Source of the DNA: JBAVQS01 sp049694275
Lineage (GTDB): Bacteria; Chloroflexota; Anaerolineae; UBA4142; SHND01
Reading direction: 5' to 3'
NCBI GenBank assembly: GCA_049694275.1
Contig: JBAVQS010000328.1
Location: 1-14,406, forward strand
DNA length: 14,406 nt
The translations under genes were made by a program, and so were the position numbers. The notes below the pieces were generated by a model. It saw nothing but the letters and a program-made list of their open reading frames with translations. It did not search any database and was not told the DNA's origin. Below, one piece after another: positions 1-8,469 of the stretch (positions are counted from its first letter, which is position 1; every line of letters starts with the position of its first letter).

Positions 1-113
1 GCATCACCTTGCCGCAGCTCCATCGCCGATTGGCTGATTGGCTGCAAGCAGCTGCCATTCGCGAGTTGGTTGCCAAGAATCTCATCGATCAGTTCTGCTC
101 ACGGTTGAAATGA
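1..113 (+). CDS. C-terminal end of IS701-like transposase (partial, cut by window start)
   Basis: An open frame enters from outside the window (codons in the frame of position 3) and stops at TGA 111-113, giving about 36 residues ending in CSRLK. The stop codon lies directly in the terminal repeat 111-123, the arrangement expected for a transposase filling its element. The same repeat, inverted, precedes an IS701-like transposase start near 14326. I infer that this is the tail of another copy of that element, on the same strand. The fragment itself has no diagnostic motif, so the family name comes from the shared terminal repeat and is moderately certain. Confidence 0.55.
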   Translation, partial: ITLPQLHRRLADWLQAAAIRELVAKNLIDQFCSRLK

Positions 114-123
114 CAAAGTAGTA
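111..123 (+). repeat. Right terminal inverted repeat of IS701-like element
   Basis: TGACAAAGTAGTA here is the exact reverse complement of TACTACTTTGTCA at 14283-14295. The next four bases (124-127) are TTAA, which fits the YTAR four-base target known for IS701-family elements. The IS1380-like reading frame resumes exactly at 124, which supports this boundary. Confidence 0.7.
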
Positions 124-717
124 TTAACGCACGACTACCAAGTTTTGATGAAAGGCTATAACGGCAAACGAGCCAAAGCCTTTGCCCGACGCATCCCGGC
201 TAAAGCTTGGTATACGTTGCGTGCCGATCGCTGGGTGGCGGTGGTGCCGCAGGCCCCACGCTATGCGCGCCGCACCCAAACGCTCCTCTTGCGCTGGCAG
301 ACCAAGAAGGAGCTGAAATATGCCACGCTGGTTCATTCTCTGCTGGACCAGGATTGGCATACCATCCCTGCCCTCTATGATGATCGCGGTGCCGCCGAGA
401 TCGAAATCAAAATGGACAAGTCCGGGCTACTCTTGCCCAAACGTCGCAAGAAAAGTTTACTGGCCCAAGAAACTCTGATCTTGCTGACGGACCTCGCACA
501 CAATGTCTTGGCCTGGACGCAGGACTGGATGTTTGCGGAAAGTCGTTTTACAACCTGCGGGCCATTGGGCTTGGTCAACGATGTGTTGTGCATTCCCGGC
601 GAGGTGGTGCTAAAGGGTAATCAACTGCTAATGGTAGCATTGCGTGAAACACACCCTTACGCCGCGGAAATGGTCGTTTGCTTGACCAAACTACTAGCCC
701 ATTTTGGAAACCCGTGA
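124..717 (+). pseudogene. C-terminal part of IS1380-like DDE transposase, split by an IS
   Basis: From TTA 124 the frame reads about 197 residues without a stop. Features typical of IS1380-type transposases are visible: a segment containing KGYNGKRAKAFARR, a YDDRGAAEIEIKMDK segment carrying the late acidic residue region, and a hydrophobic LAHNVLAWTQDWM stretch. The N-terminal half, with the first catalytic acidic residues, is missing because the IS701-like element was inserted at TTAA (124-127). An internal TTG/ATG at 145/148 could start a shorter product, but this would lack most of the catalytic core. It is a broken gene, inactive as it stands. The 5' half should lie upstream of the left IS copy, outside the window. 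Confidence 0.75.
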
Positions 718-724
718 TTGTCGG

Positions 725-768
725 GCGAAATTCCCGGCGTTTCGATTTGGGAATCCCGGGAATTTCGC
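725..768. repeat. 13-bp perfect inverted repeat downstream of the IS1380-like gene
   Basis: The arm GCGAAATTCCCGG (725-737) and its exact complement CCGGGAATTTCGC (756-768) are separated by 18 nt. It starts 7 nt after the transposase stop. It may be a subterminal palindrome or the right end of the IS1380-like element, or a factor-dependent terminator for it. No T-run follows, so a classical intrinsic terminator is unlikely. The exact IS end cannot be placed without the other end of the element. Confidence 0.6.
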
Positions 769-837
769 ACAAAAGTTAAGTGACAGACTAATCCCTTCGG
801 AAGACTGTTATTCGTTTGATAAAAGAACGACCGCAAT

Positions 838-1746
838 ATGTCTTGCTTTCTCTCAATCGCCTCGATTTCCAAAACCTTCGGTACCAAGACTGCCGTAGCT
901 GACCTCTCGTTTACCGTCGAGTCTGGTGAGATCTTTGGCTTACTTGGTCCAAATGGTGCCGGGAAGACGACTACCCTCCGCATGATTCTTGGGCTGCTCA
1001 AGCCAGATGTTGGAGAAATTCAGATCTTTGGCAAATCGATCGATGAGCACAACCGAGATCGAATTGGCTACATGCCTGAGGAGCGTGGCCTATACAACGG
1101 CATGCGGCTAATCGATTGTCTCGTCTACCTCGGCACCCTCAAAAATCTCTCCCGGAGCCAAGCTCTTATTCGTGCTGAGCGGGATTTAAAAGAATTCGAT
1201 CTCTGGCAAGACCGCCGCAAAAAAATCGGCCAACTCAGTCGCGGCATGCTACAAAAGGCGCAGATCATCGCAGCGACTCTCCACGAACCGGCTCTCCTCA
1301 TCGTAGATGAACCGTTCGCTAACCTGGACCCCATAAACGTGCAATTTATGCAAAACAAGCTGCGGGGTATGCGTGAACGCGGGGAGAGTGTGATCCTGTC
1401 CAGCCATCAATTACATCTCGTTGAGAGTCTATGCGACCGTATCCTGCTCATAGATCGAGGCAAGGCCATTATCTACGGGCCTTTACGAGAGATACAGCAG
1501 AAGTTTACCAAGAATCAGGTACGCATCACAGGAGAAGGGGCTTTCGAGCGATTGCCTGGCGTAGCCTTTGCATCCCACCACGGCCTCGAATGGGAGCTGA
1601 CACTAGTTGAAAATACAACGCCTGCTGATCTCTTCCGCATATTGAGCAGCCAGCCGGATATCCGCGTGACCAAGTTTGAAGTAGAACTGCCTTCGCTAGA
1701 TGAGATTTTCATTCAGACAGTAAGCAGACGCAGCACGGATGCATAA
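838..1746 (+). CDS. ABC transporter ATP-binding protein (NatA/YhaQ type)
   Basis: This 302-residue nucleotide-binding subunit hydrolyses ATP to drive the two ABC-2 permeases encoded next to it. The Walker A motif GPNGAGKT is at residues 37-44. The loop GYMPEERGLY (about 77-86) has the PEE form common in NatA-like ATPases where other ABC proteins have the Q-loop glutamine. The signature LSRGM is at 133-137, Walker B LLIVDEPF at 153-160 and the H-loop histidine near 190. After about residue 215 follows a C-terminal extension of the kind found in NatA/YhaQ proteins. The ATG at 838 has no clear Shine-Dalgarno sequence. The 3' end overlaps the next gene by 8 bp, implying one operon and coupled translation. 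The substrate is unknown: Na+ export, drug or peptide export are all possible for this family. Confidence 0.9.
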   Translation: MSCFLSIASISKTFGTKTAVADLSFTVESGEIFGLLGPNGAGKTTTLRMILGLLKPDVGEIQIFGKSIDEHNRDRIGYMPEERGLYNGMRLIDCLVYLGTLKNLSRSQALIRAERDLKEFDLWQDRRKKIGQLSRGMLQKAQIIAATLHEPALLIVDEPFANLDPINVQFMQNKLRGMRERGESVILSSHQLHLVESLCDRILLIDRGKAIIYGPLREIQQKFTKNQVRITGEGAFERLPGVAFASHHGLEWELTLVENTTPADLFRILSSQPDIRVTKFEVELPSLDEIFIQTVSRRSTDA

Positions 1747-2959
1747 GCTCATCTCTATTACCTGGCATACCTACCGACAGAATTTACTTCGGCCGGGTTT
1801 CTTGTTTTTCGCTTTTGGTCTTCCCGTGCTCTGCCTATTGCTCATAGGGATCGTCGCGTCATTTTCTTTGCAGATACAGCCCGGCGAACAGGCCATTGGG
1901 TACGTCGACCACGCTGCTGTTCTACGTGATTCCTCAACATGGCAGACGTCCAGCCAGATGTTAACGACAATCAGCTTGCGCCGTTTTTCGGATGAAGACT
2001 CGGCCCAGGCTGCTCTGGCCTCTGGATCGATCCAGGTCTATTATGTGCTTCCAACGGATTATTTAGCGTCTGGCCAGGCGCGCGAAGTTACGCACAGCCC
2101 TAATGCTCTATTGACCCGCGCGGTTTTCGGTCAGTTTGTGCGCTCCAGCCTGCTCGATCCCCTCCCGACTGCTACCCGCCAGCGTATCCTCGCTGGCACC
2201 GATATTGTTCACGATACGCCTGTTTTTACCGATCCATTCGCAATCGAGCGTGCAGGGAACCTAATTATTGTATCTCTCTACCTGTTTGCTTTTTTCCTGC
2301 TCTCGCTGTTTACCCGCCACTATTTTTCGCAAGCCCTAATTGAAGAACATTCGAACCGCACGATCGAAATCATTCTGACATCGGTGCGAGCAGAACAGTT
2401 ATTGGCAGGCAAAGTCCTCGGGCTGGTTCTTTTAGGATTCACCCCGCTTGTCATATGGGGCTCCATTATCGGCATCGTTCTCGCGCTGGTGCTACCTCTT
2501 GCACAGGTATTAGGTATCACCCCGATGGCTTTCCCTTTTTGGGGGCAGCTCGCAATCGTTATGGCAATCCTTTTTCCGGCTTTTGTCCTCGATGCCACCG
2601 GCACGTTACTGGCCGGCGCACTTTCCGGAGCCTTGGAATCAAGTCAAGAGATTTTCTTCTTCCCAGCTTTGGTCGAGACAGTCGTATTTTTCTCCCTGAT
2701 CATGTCAGCCCTGCTTGCGCCAGACAGCCCGCTCGCAGTTATTTTGAGCCTGGTTCCATTTACCTCCCCTTTCGTACTTCCACTGCGTCTTGGGTTGACC
2801 ACCGTACCATTTTGGCAGACGGGGTTGGCGCTTGTTCTGCTCTGGCTTACCATGTTCCTGGGAATATTCTTTTCTGCTAGGTTTTATCGCGCCTGGCGTC
2901 TCAATTCTGGGGAGGTCCCTCGTTTACGTTTGCTGTTTTCGGTCTTACTAAGCAAATAG
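1739..2959 (+). CDS. ABC-2 type permease (NatB/YhaP-like)
   Basis: This 406-residue integral membrane subunit has the NatB layout. One N-terminal membrane segment (about residues 19-44) is followed by a long extracytoplasmic region (about 45-170) and then five or so hydrophobic segments to the C-terminus. The cytoplasmic motif EEHSNRTIEIILTS (about 202-215) is the conserved ABC-2 coupling sequence that follows the second membrane segment. The start lies inside the ATPase gene and the stop is 1 nt before the next ATG, so all three genes are likely one transcript. The outer loop shares GYVD and YYV-P--Y-SG motifs with the downstream permease, so the two are paralogues and probably pair in the membrane as a heterodimer. 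Confidence 0.88.
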   Translation: MHKLISITWHTYRQNLLRPGFLFFAFGLPVLCLLLIGIVASFSLQIQPGEQAIGYVDHAAVLRDSSTWQTSSQMLTTISLRRFSDEDSAQAALASGSIQVYYVLPTDYLASGQAREVTHSPNALLTRAVFGQFVRSSLLDPLPTATRQRILAGTDIVHDTPVFTDPFAIERAGNLIIVSLYLFAFFLLSLFTRHYFSQALIEEHSNRTIEIILTSVRAEQLLAGKVLGLVLLGFTPLVIWGSIIGIVLALVLPLAQVLGITPMAFPFWGQLAIVMAILFPAFVLDATGTLLAGALSGALESSQEIFFFPALVETVVFFSLIMSALLAPDSPLAVILSLVPFTSPFVLPLRLGLTTVPFWQTGLALVLLWLTMFLGIFFSARFYRAWRLNSGEVPRLRLLFSVLLSK

Positions 2960-2960
2960 A

Positions 2961-4772
2961 ATGGGTAAGGTCTTACTGGTTGCATACCAACAATTCAAGC
3001 AGACCGTCTGGCAGCCGCCCTTTTTGCTCTCCCTTCTAGTGGGCCCTCCCTTCGTTGCTCTGCTGTTTGGACTCTTCAATTTCCTCTTCGGTAGTGCGCC
3101 CAGTAGAGGAATCCAAGACCTGTTCCGTGCAACTATCATCCCGGCCTCTGGAAACAATTCTTTGCAGCTCCCGCTCGGCTATGTCGATGATGCTGGAATT
3201 ATTCTCTCGCTCCCGCCGGAAATTCCGACTGGCCAATTCCTCACGTTTCCCACCCAGGCCGCCGCACAGCACGCACTGGCCTCCAATCAGATCACCGGCT
3301 ACTATGTCATTCCAGCCAACTATATCTCCAGTGGTCACGTCACTTATTCCGGGTCTGCCACGCCGGCTTTAACCACTCAGGACCAATTGGTACAGGAAAT
3401 CTTGATGTTTAACCTAGCGGGCGGCGAAACGGAGCCCCGTGCACAGCGGCTGATTGACCCGCTACTACTTGCCCCCACCCAACTAACTGCGGTCGAGGTC
3501 TTGGCAGAGTTCTTGGGAATGGATTTAACAGCAAGAACGATGACCGGGCTCGACATCGTCGGTTTTTTCGCCCTTGCCCTCATGATGACTGGTACCATTC
3601 TATTAACTTCGCTGGCAATGGAGAAAGAAGGCCGGATACTAGAGATACTGCTCACTTCCGTTTCACCGCGCCAGTTGATTCTGGGAAAATTCGCGGGGAG
3701 CTTGGCGATTTGTCTTGTGCAGATCAGTAGTTGGCTGTTCTGGATATGGATCCTGACTGGTTCCCAATGGTTGCCGTCACACTCTGATATATATAGGTTC
3801 GGCACGGCTGGCCTGATCCTGCTCTGCGGCTTTATGGCCTATGCGGCATTGATGGCTGTCGTGGGCGCACTTATTCAAAGTTATCAGGAGAGTCAGCTGA
3901 TTACGCTCGCCCTGGCGATGGGAGCACTCCTGCCTCTCTTTTGGCTGCCCAGCGTTCTCGCCGAGCCGAATGGCTTTCTCGCGACCGCGCTGAGCATGAT
4001 CCCTCTATCCGCGCCGGCGATAATGACCCTGCGACTCTATCTGACAGAAGTGCCGGAATGGCAAGTCATCGCGAGTCTCGGTTTGTCAATAGGATGGACA
4101 GGGATCACGCTGTGGCTAGCAGTGCGCCTATTTCACTTGCAATTCAATGATTTGAGCCGCGCACGGCTAGTTGATAGGTTGTCACACATGAGGGGTGGGC
4201 TCATGAGGGGCAGTGCCCTGATCTGGATGGCCACCGCGCTCTATTTCCTGCTTGTTCAAGCCTCACAGCGCCAGGGATTAGCACCTCTGTTTGTGCTCGC
4301 GGTCTCTGGCTTGAGTACCGGATTGCTGATGATGATGCTCAGGCCGTTCTTCGCCGCCGGCCGCGGCCTGGCTATTGTTGCAAGCATCCATATCCTGACG
4401 CAACTGTGGTTGCAATGGCAATGGAATCTGTGGGATTCGCCCAATTATCTCTTGCACAATCTCAACGCCCTGGTTGGGCTTGTTGCGATGGATAGTCTCC
4501 TCGCGGTCCTGATCAGCGTCACACTGCTCCTCATCCGGCGTGATATCAGCGTTTGGGCATTGGCAATCGCGTATCTGGGCTGCCCGCTTAGTCTCCTCTG
4601 GAGCATGTCGCGTTATTCCAACCTGCAACAGATCAATACGCTCTTCCTGCGCGATTCGGCTGTGCTGACTACTTTGATGTGCCTAATCATCTGGCTCGCA
4701 GTCGGCGGTGCCATAGCCTTTTGTCTGCATTTCCTTCGGTTAGTTTATATCGAGGCCACGGACCGCGCGTGA
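2961..4772 (+). CDS. Large ABC-2 type permease with extra C-terminal membrane domain
   Basis: This 603-residue membrane protein is the second permease of the exporter. Residues 1-400 repeat the NatB plan: a membrane segment near 20-43, an outer loop at about 45-195 with GYVDDAG and YYVIPANYISSG motifs like those of the previous gene, the coupling motif EKEGRILEILLTS at about 221-233, and several membrane segments to about 395. Residues 410-603 form an extension with about five or six further hydrophobic segments, absent from the 406-residue partner. NatB-type permeases are usually near 400 residues, so this is an unusually long member. The last 33 bp overlap the end of the converging M48 gene. 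I cannot tell whether the extension is a fused separate membrane protein. Confidence 0.85.
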   Translation: MGKVLLVAYQQFKQTVWQPPFLLSLLVGPPFVALLFGLFNFLFGSAPSRGIQDLFRATIIPASGNNSLQLPLGYVDDAGIILSLPPEIPTGQFLTFPTQAAAQHALASNQITGYYVIPANYISSGHVTYSGSATPALTTQDQLVQEILMFNLAGGETEPRAQRLIDPLLLAPTQLTAVEVLAEFLGMDLTARTMTGLDIVGFFALALMMTGTILLTSLAMEKEGRILEILLTSVSPRQLILGKFAGSLAICLVQISSWLFWIWILTGSQWLPSHSDIYRFGTAGLILLCGFMAYAALMAVVGALIQSYQESQLITLALAMGALLPLFWLPSVLAEPNGFLATALSMIPLSAPAIMTLRLYLTEVPEWQVIASLGLSIGWTGITLWLAVRLFHLQFNDLSRARLVDRLSHMRGGLMRGSALIWMATALYFLLVQASQRQGLAPLFVLAVSGLSTGLLMMMLRPFFAAGRGLAIVASIHILTQLWLQWQWNLWDSPNYLLHNLNALVGLVAMDSLLAVLISVTLLLIRRDISVWALAIAYLGCPLSLLWSMSRYSNLQQINTLFLRDSAVLTTLMCLIIWLAVGGAIAFCLHFLRLVYIEATDRA

Positions 4773-6683
4773 GACCGGGAGAAGCAGCCAAGAGTTGAGC
4801 GTCTCCCCGCACTCTTGACACTGCATGCCCAGCCGATAACTCGCCGTTACATGTGCTCCGCAGTGCGGACAGCGCCGCCAATAGTGCCGATCCAGAACAA
4901 CAAAGAGTGCCAGGTTACTCGGGGCCAGAATCCAGATGGCGATCATTCCAGTCAGGATTATAGGATCATGCAGGTCGTGTGCATCGGGAATCGTCGCCCA
5001 ATCGATAACCGGCACAATGCCCAAAATCAAAAGCAGGGCGAGCAGGATGGTGACGTACCAGAAAACCAGACTGGAATGTCGTGCGAGAAAATCGGCCGCG
5101 AACCAATGCAGGATGCGCTGCTTGAGCCATAGGTCGAGGAACACATAACCGGTCAGAAAAACGGGCATGAAAAGACCAAAAAGGATTCCGGGCCGAACAA
5201 CGAAGTTCTCCAGAAATAAATCTACCAAGCTCGCGCCGAATCCCTGGGGTAAATCGGAGTGAACCGTTGCTTGGAGGGCACTTTGCAAGACATTAGGATC
5301 GGCGCGCACGGCCAGCCCCAGGCCGAGCGTGCCGAGATATTCGAAAACGAGGTTCCACAGCGCAAAGAGCATAACGACGCCAGCGACCTGGCGGACCAGC
5401 GCACGACGATTGCCCGTGAACTGGCACAAGAACGGAAGGGATGAGAGCGCAATAACGGTAAAGCCGATTCCAAACGCCGGCAGACTATTCGGACCGTGAA
5501 TGTACTGCGACAAGAAGAGAGAAAGCAGGTTCAGGTTCAAAAGGGCCACCGCCACGCTGGCGGTCAGCCCGATCGCCCTGCGATCGCCATAGATCCGATG
5601 CGGTTCCTCAATGCAAGCTGACCGCTCATTCTCGTCCGGGTGCGTGGACAACCAGGTACGTGGCGCGGTGAACCCAGGCGACTGCAAGAACGCCGTCACA
5701 TTTTTCCACTGCTCATGTATTCCCCGCCACCCCGCGCGTGGGGAGCTTACGGCCTGGAGCGTTGTCGCAACCCACAATCCCTCTATCAGCGACTCCGTCC
5801 GCCCCCCCTGCCACTGCACGACTCGTGCATCTGCATACAATTCACGCGTGCGTAGCAGGGCGCGCCAGAAAAAGAGTAACAGCAGTGCGCTGCCGGCGAT
5901 CAAGGGGACAAAAGAGGACAAGATCGCGGCCGTATAATCTACCCACCGTGCGGCGACAATGGGGCTGGCCGGATCGAGCGCTTGCACGATCCCGGGTTTA
6001 TCGCGCGCCATCAGCGAGACGAACTCGGAAAAGGGGGGCTGGGAGAAATCAAAAAAGGTGATCATGCGATAATAGAGCAATGGCGTCAGAAGGTGAACGG
6101 CGAGGGCAAGACTCATCAAGCCTAGCGTGACGACCAGCACGCTGCGCGCGAGCAAAGCGATCCAAACATCGTGATGCTTAAAGTGCGCTAGTTCATGCAG
6201 AATAATTGTCCTGGCGCGGTCTCTCACCTTGGCATCAGCCGAATGGAGCAGGCGTCTCAACTCGTGTGCTGTCGGCCGGGCGAGTCCCAGCAACGTCTGG
6301 CGAAATGTGCCGTCGACAAATGCGCCGTTGGCCGGGTTGGGAGATAACAGGACGCGCGGAGGGGGCATGTGGACGATTTCTTGCGCCGTCTTCTCGATGG
6401 AGTGGACCAAGTCGGGAAGTTCGTCACGCGCTTCGGTCAATTGTTGTGCCTCGACGCGACAACCGAGCCCGCGCAAGAAATGGCGCAAGGGGAGCAAGAT
6501 CATCGCTGGGAGGAGGCATGGTGCGCAGACCGGTGTGTTGCCGCCTAGGGCAGCCACGAGGGGTATATAAATGACAATGACGATCAACAGGAACAGGAGG
6601 CTGGTACGGCTGGGCAGTGCAAAGATATTGAGGCGAACGGGCGCCTCGGGTGACACCGCCGCATGATTCGTTGGGGCTGACAT
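4740..6683 (-). CDS. Membrane M48-family zinc metalloprotease with C-terminal zinc ribbon
   Basis: This 647-residue protein is predicted to be in the cytoplasmic membrane. The start is taken at ATG 6683, 7 nt after the upstream stop; an in-frame start at 6785 would overlap the preceding gene by 95 bp. A first membrane hairpin lies at about 27-70. The catalytic HELAH (163-167) is preceded by ARTIIL and followed by two membrane segments. The third zinc ligand is probably Glu281 in RELYADA, and STHPDENER (346-354) matches the conserved M48 sequence after it. Several more membrane segments fill 370-595. The end carries CPHC (605-608) and CQEC (622-625), a four-cysteine zinc ribbon. The N-terminal half thus has the full M48 set (as in HtpX or Ste24), while the second membrane block and ribbon are additions. 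It is the third gene of a sigma/ZAS module, so regulated proteolysis of a membrane or anti-sigma target is a fair inference. Confidence 0.85.
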   Translation of the reverse strand: MSAPTNHAAVSPEAPVRLNIFALPSRTSLLFLLIVIVIYIPLVAALGGNTPVCAPCLLPAMILLPLRHFLRGLGCRVEAQQLTEARDELPDLVHSIEKTAQEIVHMPPPRVLLSPNPANGAFVDGTFRQTLLGLARPTAHELRRLLHSADAKVRDRARTIILHELAHFKHHDVWIALLARSVLVVTLGLMSLALAVHLLTPLLYYRMITFFDFSQPPFSEFVSLMARDKPGIVQALDPASPIVAARWVDYTAAILSSFVPLIAGSALLLLFFWRALLRTRELYADARVVQWQGGRTESLIEGLWVATTLQAVSSPRAGWRGIHEQWKNVTAFLQSPGFTAPRTWLSTHPDENERSACIEEPHRIYGDRRAIGLTASVAVALLNLNLLSLFLSQYIHGPNSLPAFGIGFTVIALSSLPFLCQFTGNRRALVRQVAGVVMLFALWNLVFEYLGTLGLGLAVRADPNVLQSALQATVHSDLPQGFGASLVDLFLENFVVRPGILFGLFMPVFLTGYVFLDLWLKQRILHWFAADFLARHSSLVFWYVTILLALLLILGIVPVIDWATIPDAHDLHDPIILTGMIAIWILAPSNLALFVVLDRHYWRRCPHCGAHVTASYRLGMQCQECGETLNSWLLLPVSRAVRGLDIN

Positions 6684-6690
6684 GGATAAA

Positions 6691-7509
6691 TCAGGATGGT
6701 TTGAGCAGCGCTTCGAGTGCCGCCTGGTCGCGAGTGACCGCGGCCGCATACGCGCGCGCGAATTCCTGTGCCGCCTTGCGATCAAGCCCGACCTGGCGAG
6801 CGACCGAATCGGCGTGGGCTTGAATCTCTTGCGAGAGTGTCTTTTGGCGCGACCAGGCCTCTGCTTGTTCCGCCGTCACCTGCTCCTTCAGCGCCTGTGT
6901 CGTCGCATAACAGGCCGCGAGGGTTGTTAGGACCTCGCCGGCGTCGCGCCGTCCAACGCCCAGCGTCCGGATGGCCCCCATTTGCAGCTCAAAGCGAGAT
7001 AGCCCCGTGACCCTCTCAAAAAAGGTATCCGCAATGACCGACAATTCGCGGACGCGCTGGGGGTCCCTTGTCGCCAACAGGTCGCGCGTCCACTTGAGCA
7101 CGGTTGTCTGGAGCGAGAGCTGAGGGTCGGATTGCGGTCGAGCCGCAGGCTCGGGCGCGCGCTTGCGGAGGAAGGACAGATCGGGGGACGGTATGGATTG
7201 GAGTCTGGGTAGCTGGCCGCGCTCTTCCGCCAGCGCCGAGTCAAGCAAGTCGGCGTACTCTTTGGCGCATGCGTCGCAGCGATCGAGATGATGCTTGACC
7301 TCCGGATAGAGCTCGCCGACCGGGTCGTCCGCCACTTCCGCCTCAATATATTCCGCCATCGCCGCGCGGCACTCCTCGTGCGAAAGGCTTTTGTCCTGCT
7401 CATTCCATAGGGCATCTGCCAATCGCCACCACGCGCGCGGGAGCCGATCGCCGCGCGTGCGGAGCAAATCGCTCATGGGTTCCTGAGGGGTTTCTGATGC
7501 TTCATTCAT
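6691..7509 (-). CDS. Putative soluble zinc-binding anti-sigma factor (ZAS motif)
   Basis: This is a 272-residue protein. The zinc anti-sigma pattern is visible as His74-x3-Cys78-x2-Cys81, with Cys47 26 residues upstream as a possible fourth ligand. The rest is charged and mostly helical, with alanine, glutamine and glutamate rich segments at about 190-268. No membrane segment is present, unlike most ECF anti-sigma factors, so it would act in the cytoplasm. It starts 3 nt after the sigma gene ends and stops 7 nt before the M48 gene, so the three are co-transcribed. By position and motif its likely partner is the sigma factor just upstream. The function is inferred: the ZAS motif is short and the C-terminal two thirds is not recognised. 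Confidence 0.7.
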   Translation of the reverse strand: MNEASETPQEPMSDLLRTRGDRLPRAWWRLADALWNEQDKSLSHEECRAAMAEYIEAEVADDPVGELYPEVKHHLDRCDACAKEYADLLDSALAEERGQLPRLQSIPSPDLSFLRKRAPEPAARPQSDPQLSLQTTVLKWTRDLLATRDPQRVRELSVIADTFFERVTGLSRFELQMGAIRTLGVGRRDAGEVLTTLAACYATTQALKEQVTAEQAEAWSRQKTLSQEIQAHADSVARQVGLDRKAAQEFARAYAAAVTRDQAALEALLKPS

Positions 7510-7512
7510 CGT

Positions 7513-8355
7513 TCAATCCAGCTTTCCGAGCCAATCTTGATAGAGCAATTCCAGGTCCGGGCAACGGCGTAGTTTTTCCAGCGCACGCGATTTCATGACC
7601 TGGACATTGAGCGGACTGGTTCTCATTGCTGCCGCAACCTCGCCAAAGGTTTGGTCATTCCAAAAAAGCTCGACGATAACCCTGGCATAGCGCCGGTTGC
7701 CCAGGCATTCTTCCAATACGGCGATCAGCGTGTCGTGCATTGATTTGTAGAGCGCCGTTTCCAGAGGACCTTGGTTCTTAACCTCCGCCAGCTTGTCCTC
7801 GGCGTTCGATCCGGTCTTGGTTTGATCGCTGATCCAATCCTCTATCCCGATTTCCTTTTTCACATATTTCACACCGTGTTCCGTCCGTCGTTTTTCATAT
7901 TCTCTGCGAAACATCTCCCGGGCCTCATTGACCATAATCTGTTCGCACCACCTGAGAAAACTCCCCGGATTGCGACACTCGACGCGTTTCTCCCATATCT
8001 TGATCAGAGCTTGCTGGACAGCATCCTTCGAGCGGGTTTCATCGCCCAGGCGGCGCATAGCGTGCGGAAACAACCAGGCCCAGACTTCCTGGAATGCGCG
8101 CTCCTGGCGTACAAGATCTGGTGTACCACAGGCGTCATAGAGAACCTGGCAGTATTGTCGCACGGTCGCGCGCTTGATAGCGCCAGTTGGAGTGTCCTCC
8201 GGCGCACGAAAGTGATCTTGGAGACCTGCAACCACGCGCTCCAAGAATTCGCCGCGTGGTTCGCCCAGTGCCCAGCCGCGATCCTTCAGCACCCCTTCGA
8301 CCATCCCGGCACAGTTTTTGATCCATTGTTCGTCCAAGAGAATGCTGCTCCTCAT
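7513..8355 (-). CDS. ECF-like RNA polymerase sigma-70 family factor
   Basis: This 280-residue protein directs RNA polymerase to a specific promoter set. A region-2-like segment spans about 90-155 with DAVQQALIKIWEKR, the sequence type that binds core polymerase and the -10 element. Region 4 spans about 205-265, with a helix-turn-helix in QTFGEVAAAMRTSPLNVQVM followed by KSRALEKLRR for -35 binding. There is no region 1.2 or 3, as in ECF sigma factors. It is longer than a typical ECF factor (about 180-200 residues) because of an unrecognised N-terminal part of about 85 residues. ATG 8355 is the first start in the frame and has only a weak ribosome-binding site. The gene is divergent from the small exported-peptide gene, so the 114-bp gap may hold promoters for both. 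Confidence 0.85.
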   Translation of the reverse strand: MRSSILLDEQWIKNCAGMVEGVLKDRGWALGEPRGEFLERVVAGLQDHFRAPEDTPTGAIKRATVRQYCQVLYDACGTPDLVRQERAFQEVWAWLFPHAMRRLGDETRSKDAVQQALIKIWEKRVECRNPGSFLRWCEQIMVNEAREMFRREYEKRRTEHGVKYVKKEIGIEDWISDQTKTGSNAEDKLAEVKNQGPLETALYKSMHDTLIAVLEECLGNRRYARVIVELFWNDQTFGEVAAAMRTSPLNVQVMKSRALEKLRRCPDLELLYQDWLGKLD

Positions 8356-8423
8356 GTCGCCGGCGAAATATCAAACTTGGGCCGTACCTCTGTATGAATT
8401 GGTGCTCCACCTCCGTCCTGTGT

Positions 8424-8446
8424 GGTTGCAACTCCTTGGTTGCCAA
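8424..8446. promoter_or_regulatory. Repeat/palindrome pair in divergent intergenic region (candidate operator)
   Basis: The 114-bp gap between the sigma gene (-) and the exported-peptide gene (+) contains the perfect palindrome GTTGCAAC (8425-8432) and the near-palindrome TTGGTTGCCAA (8436-8446). They share GGTTGC at a 14-nt spacing (8424 and 8438). I see no convincing -35/-10 pair for either gene. The location suits a binding site for a regulator of either, but this is a weak call. Confidence 0.25.
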
Positions 8447-8469
8447 TTTCAGTACGGGAGGAAAGCACC

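Noticed and set aside
4256..4628. Minus-strand frames opposite the second permease
   Set aside because: They are antisense to continuous membrane-protein coding sequence and have no independent support.
6683..6785. Longer M48 start at 6785
   Set aside because: It would add 34 arginine-rich residues read out of frame over the end of the ZAS gene; ATG 6683 fits the operon spacing better.
7771..8397. 208-codon open frame on the + strand opposite the first sigma gene
   Set aside because: It lies fully antisense to a gene with clear sigma domains, and its product shows no recognisable domain; it mirrors the codon bias of the real gene.
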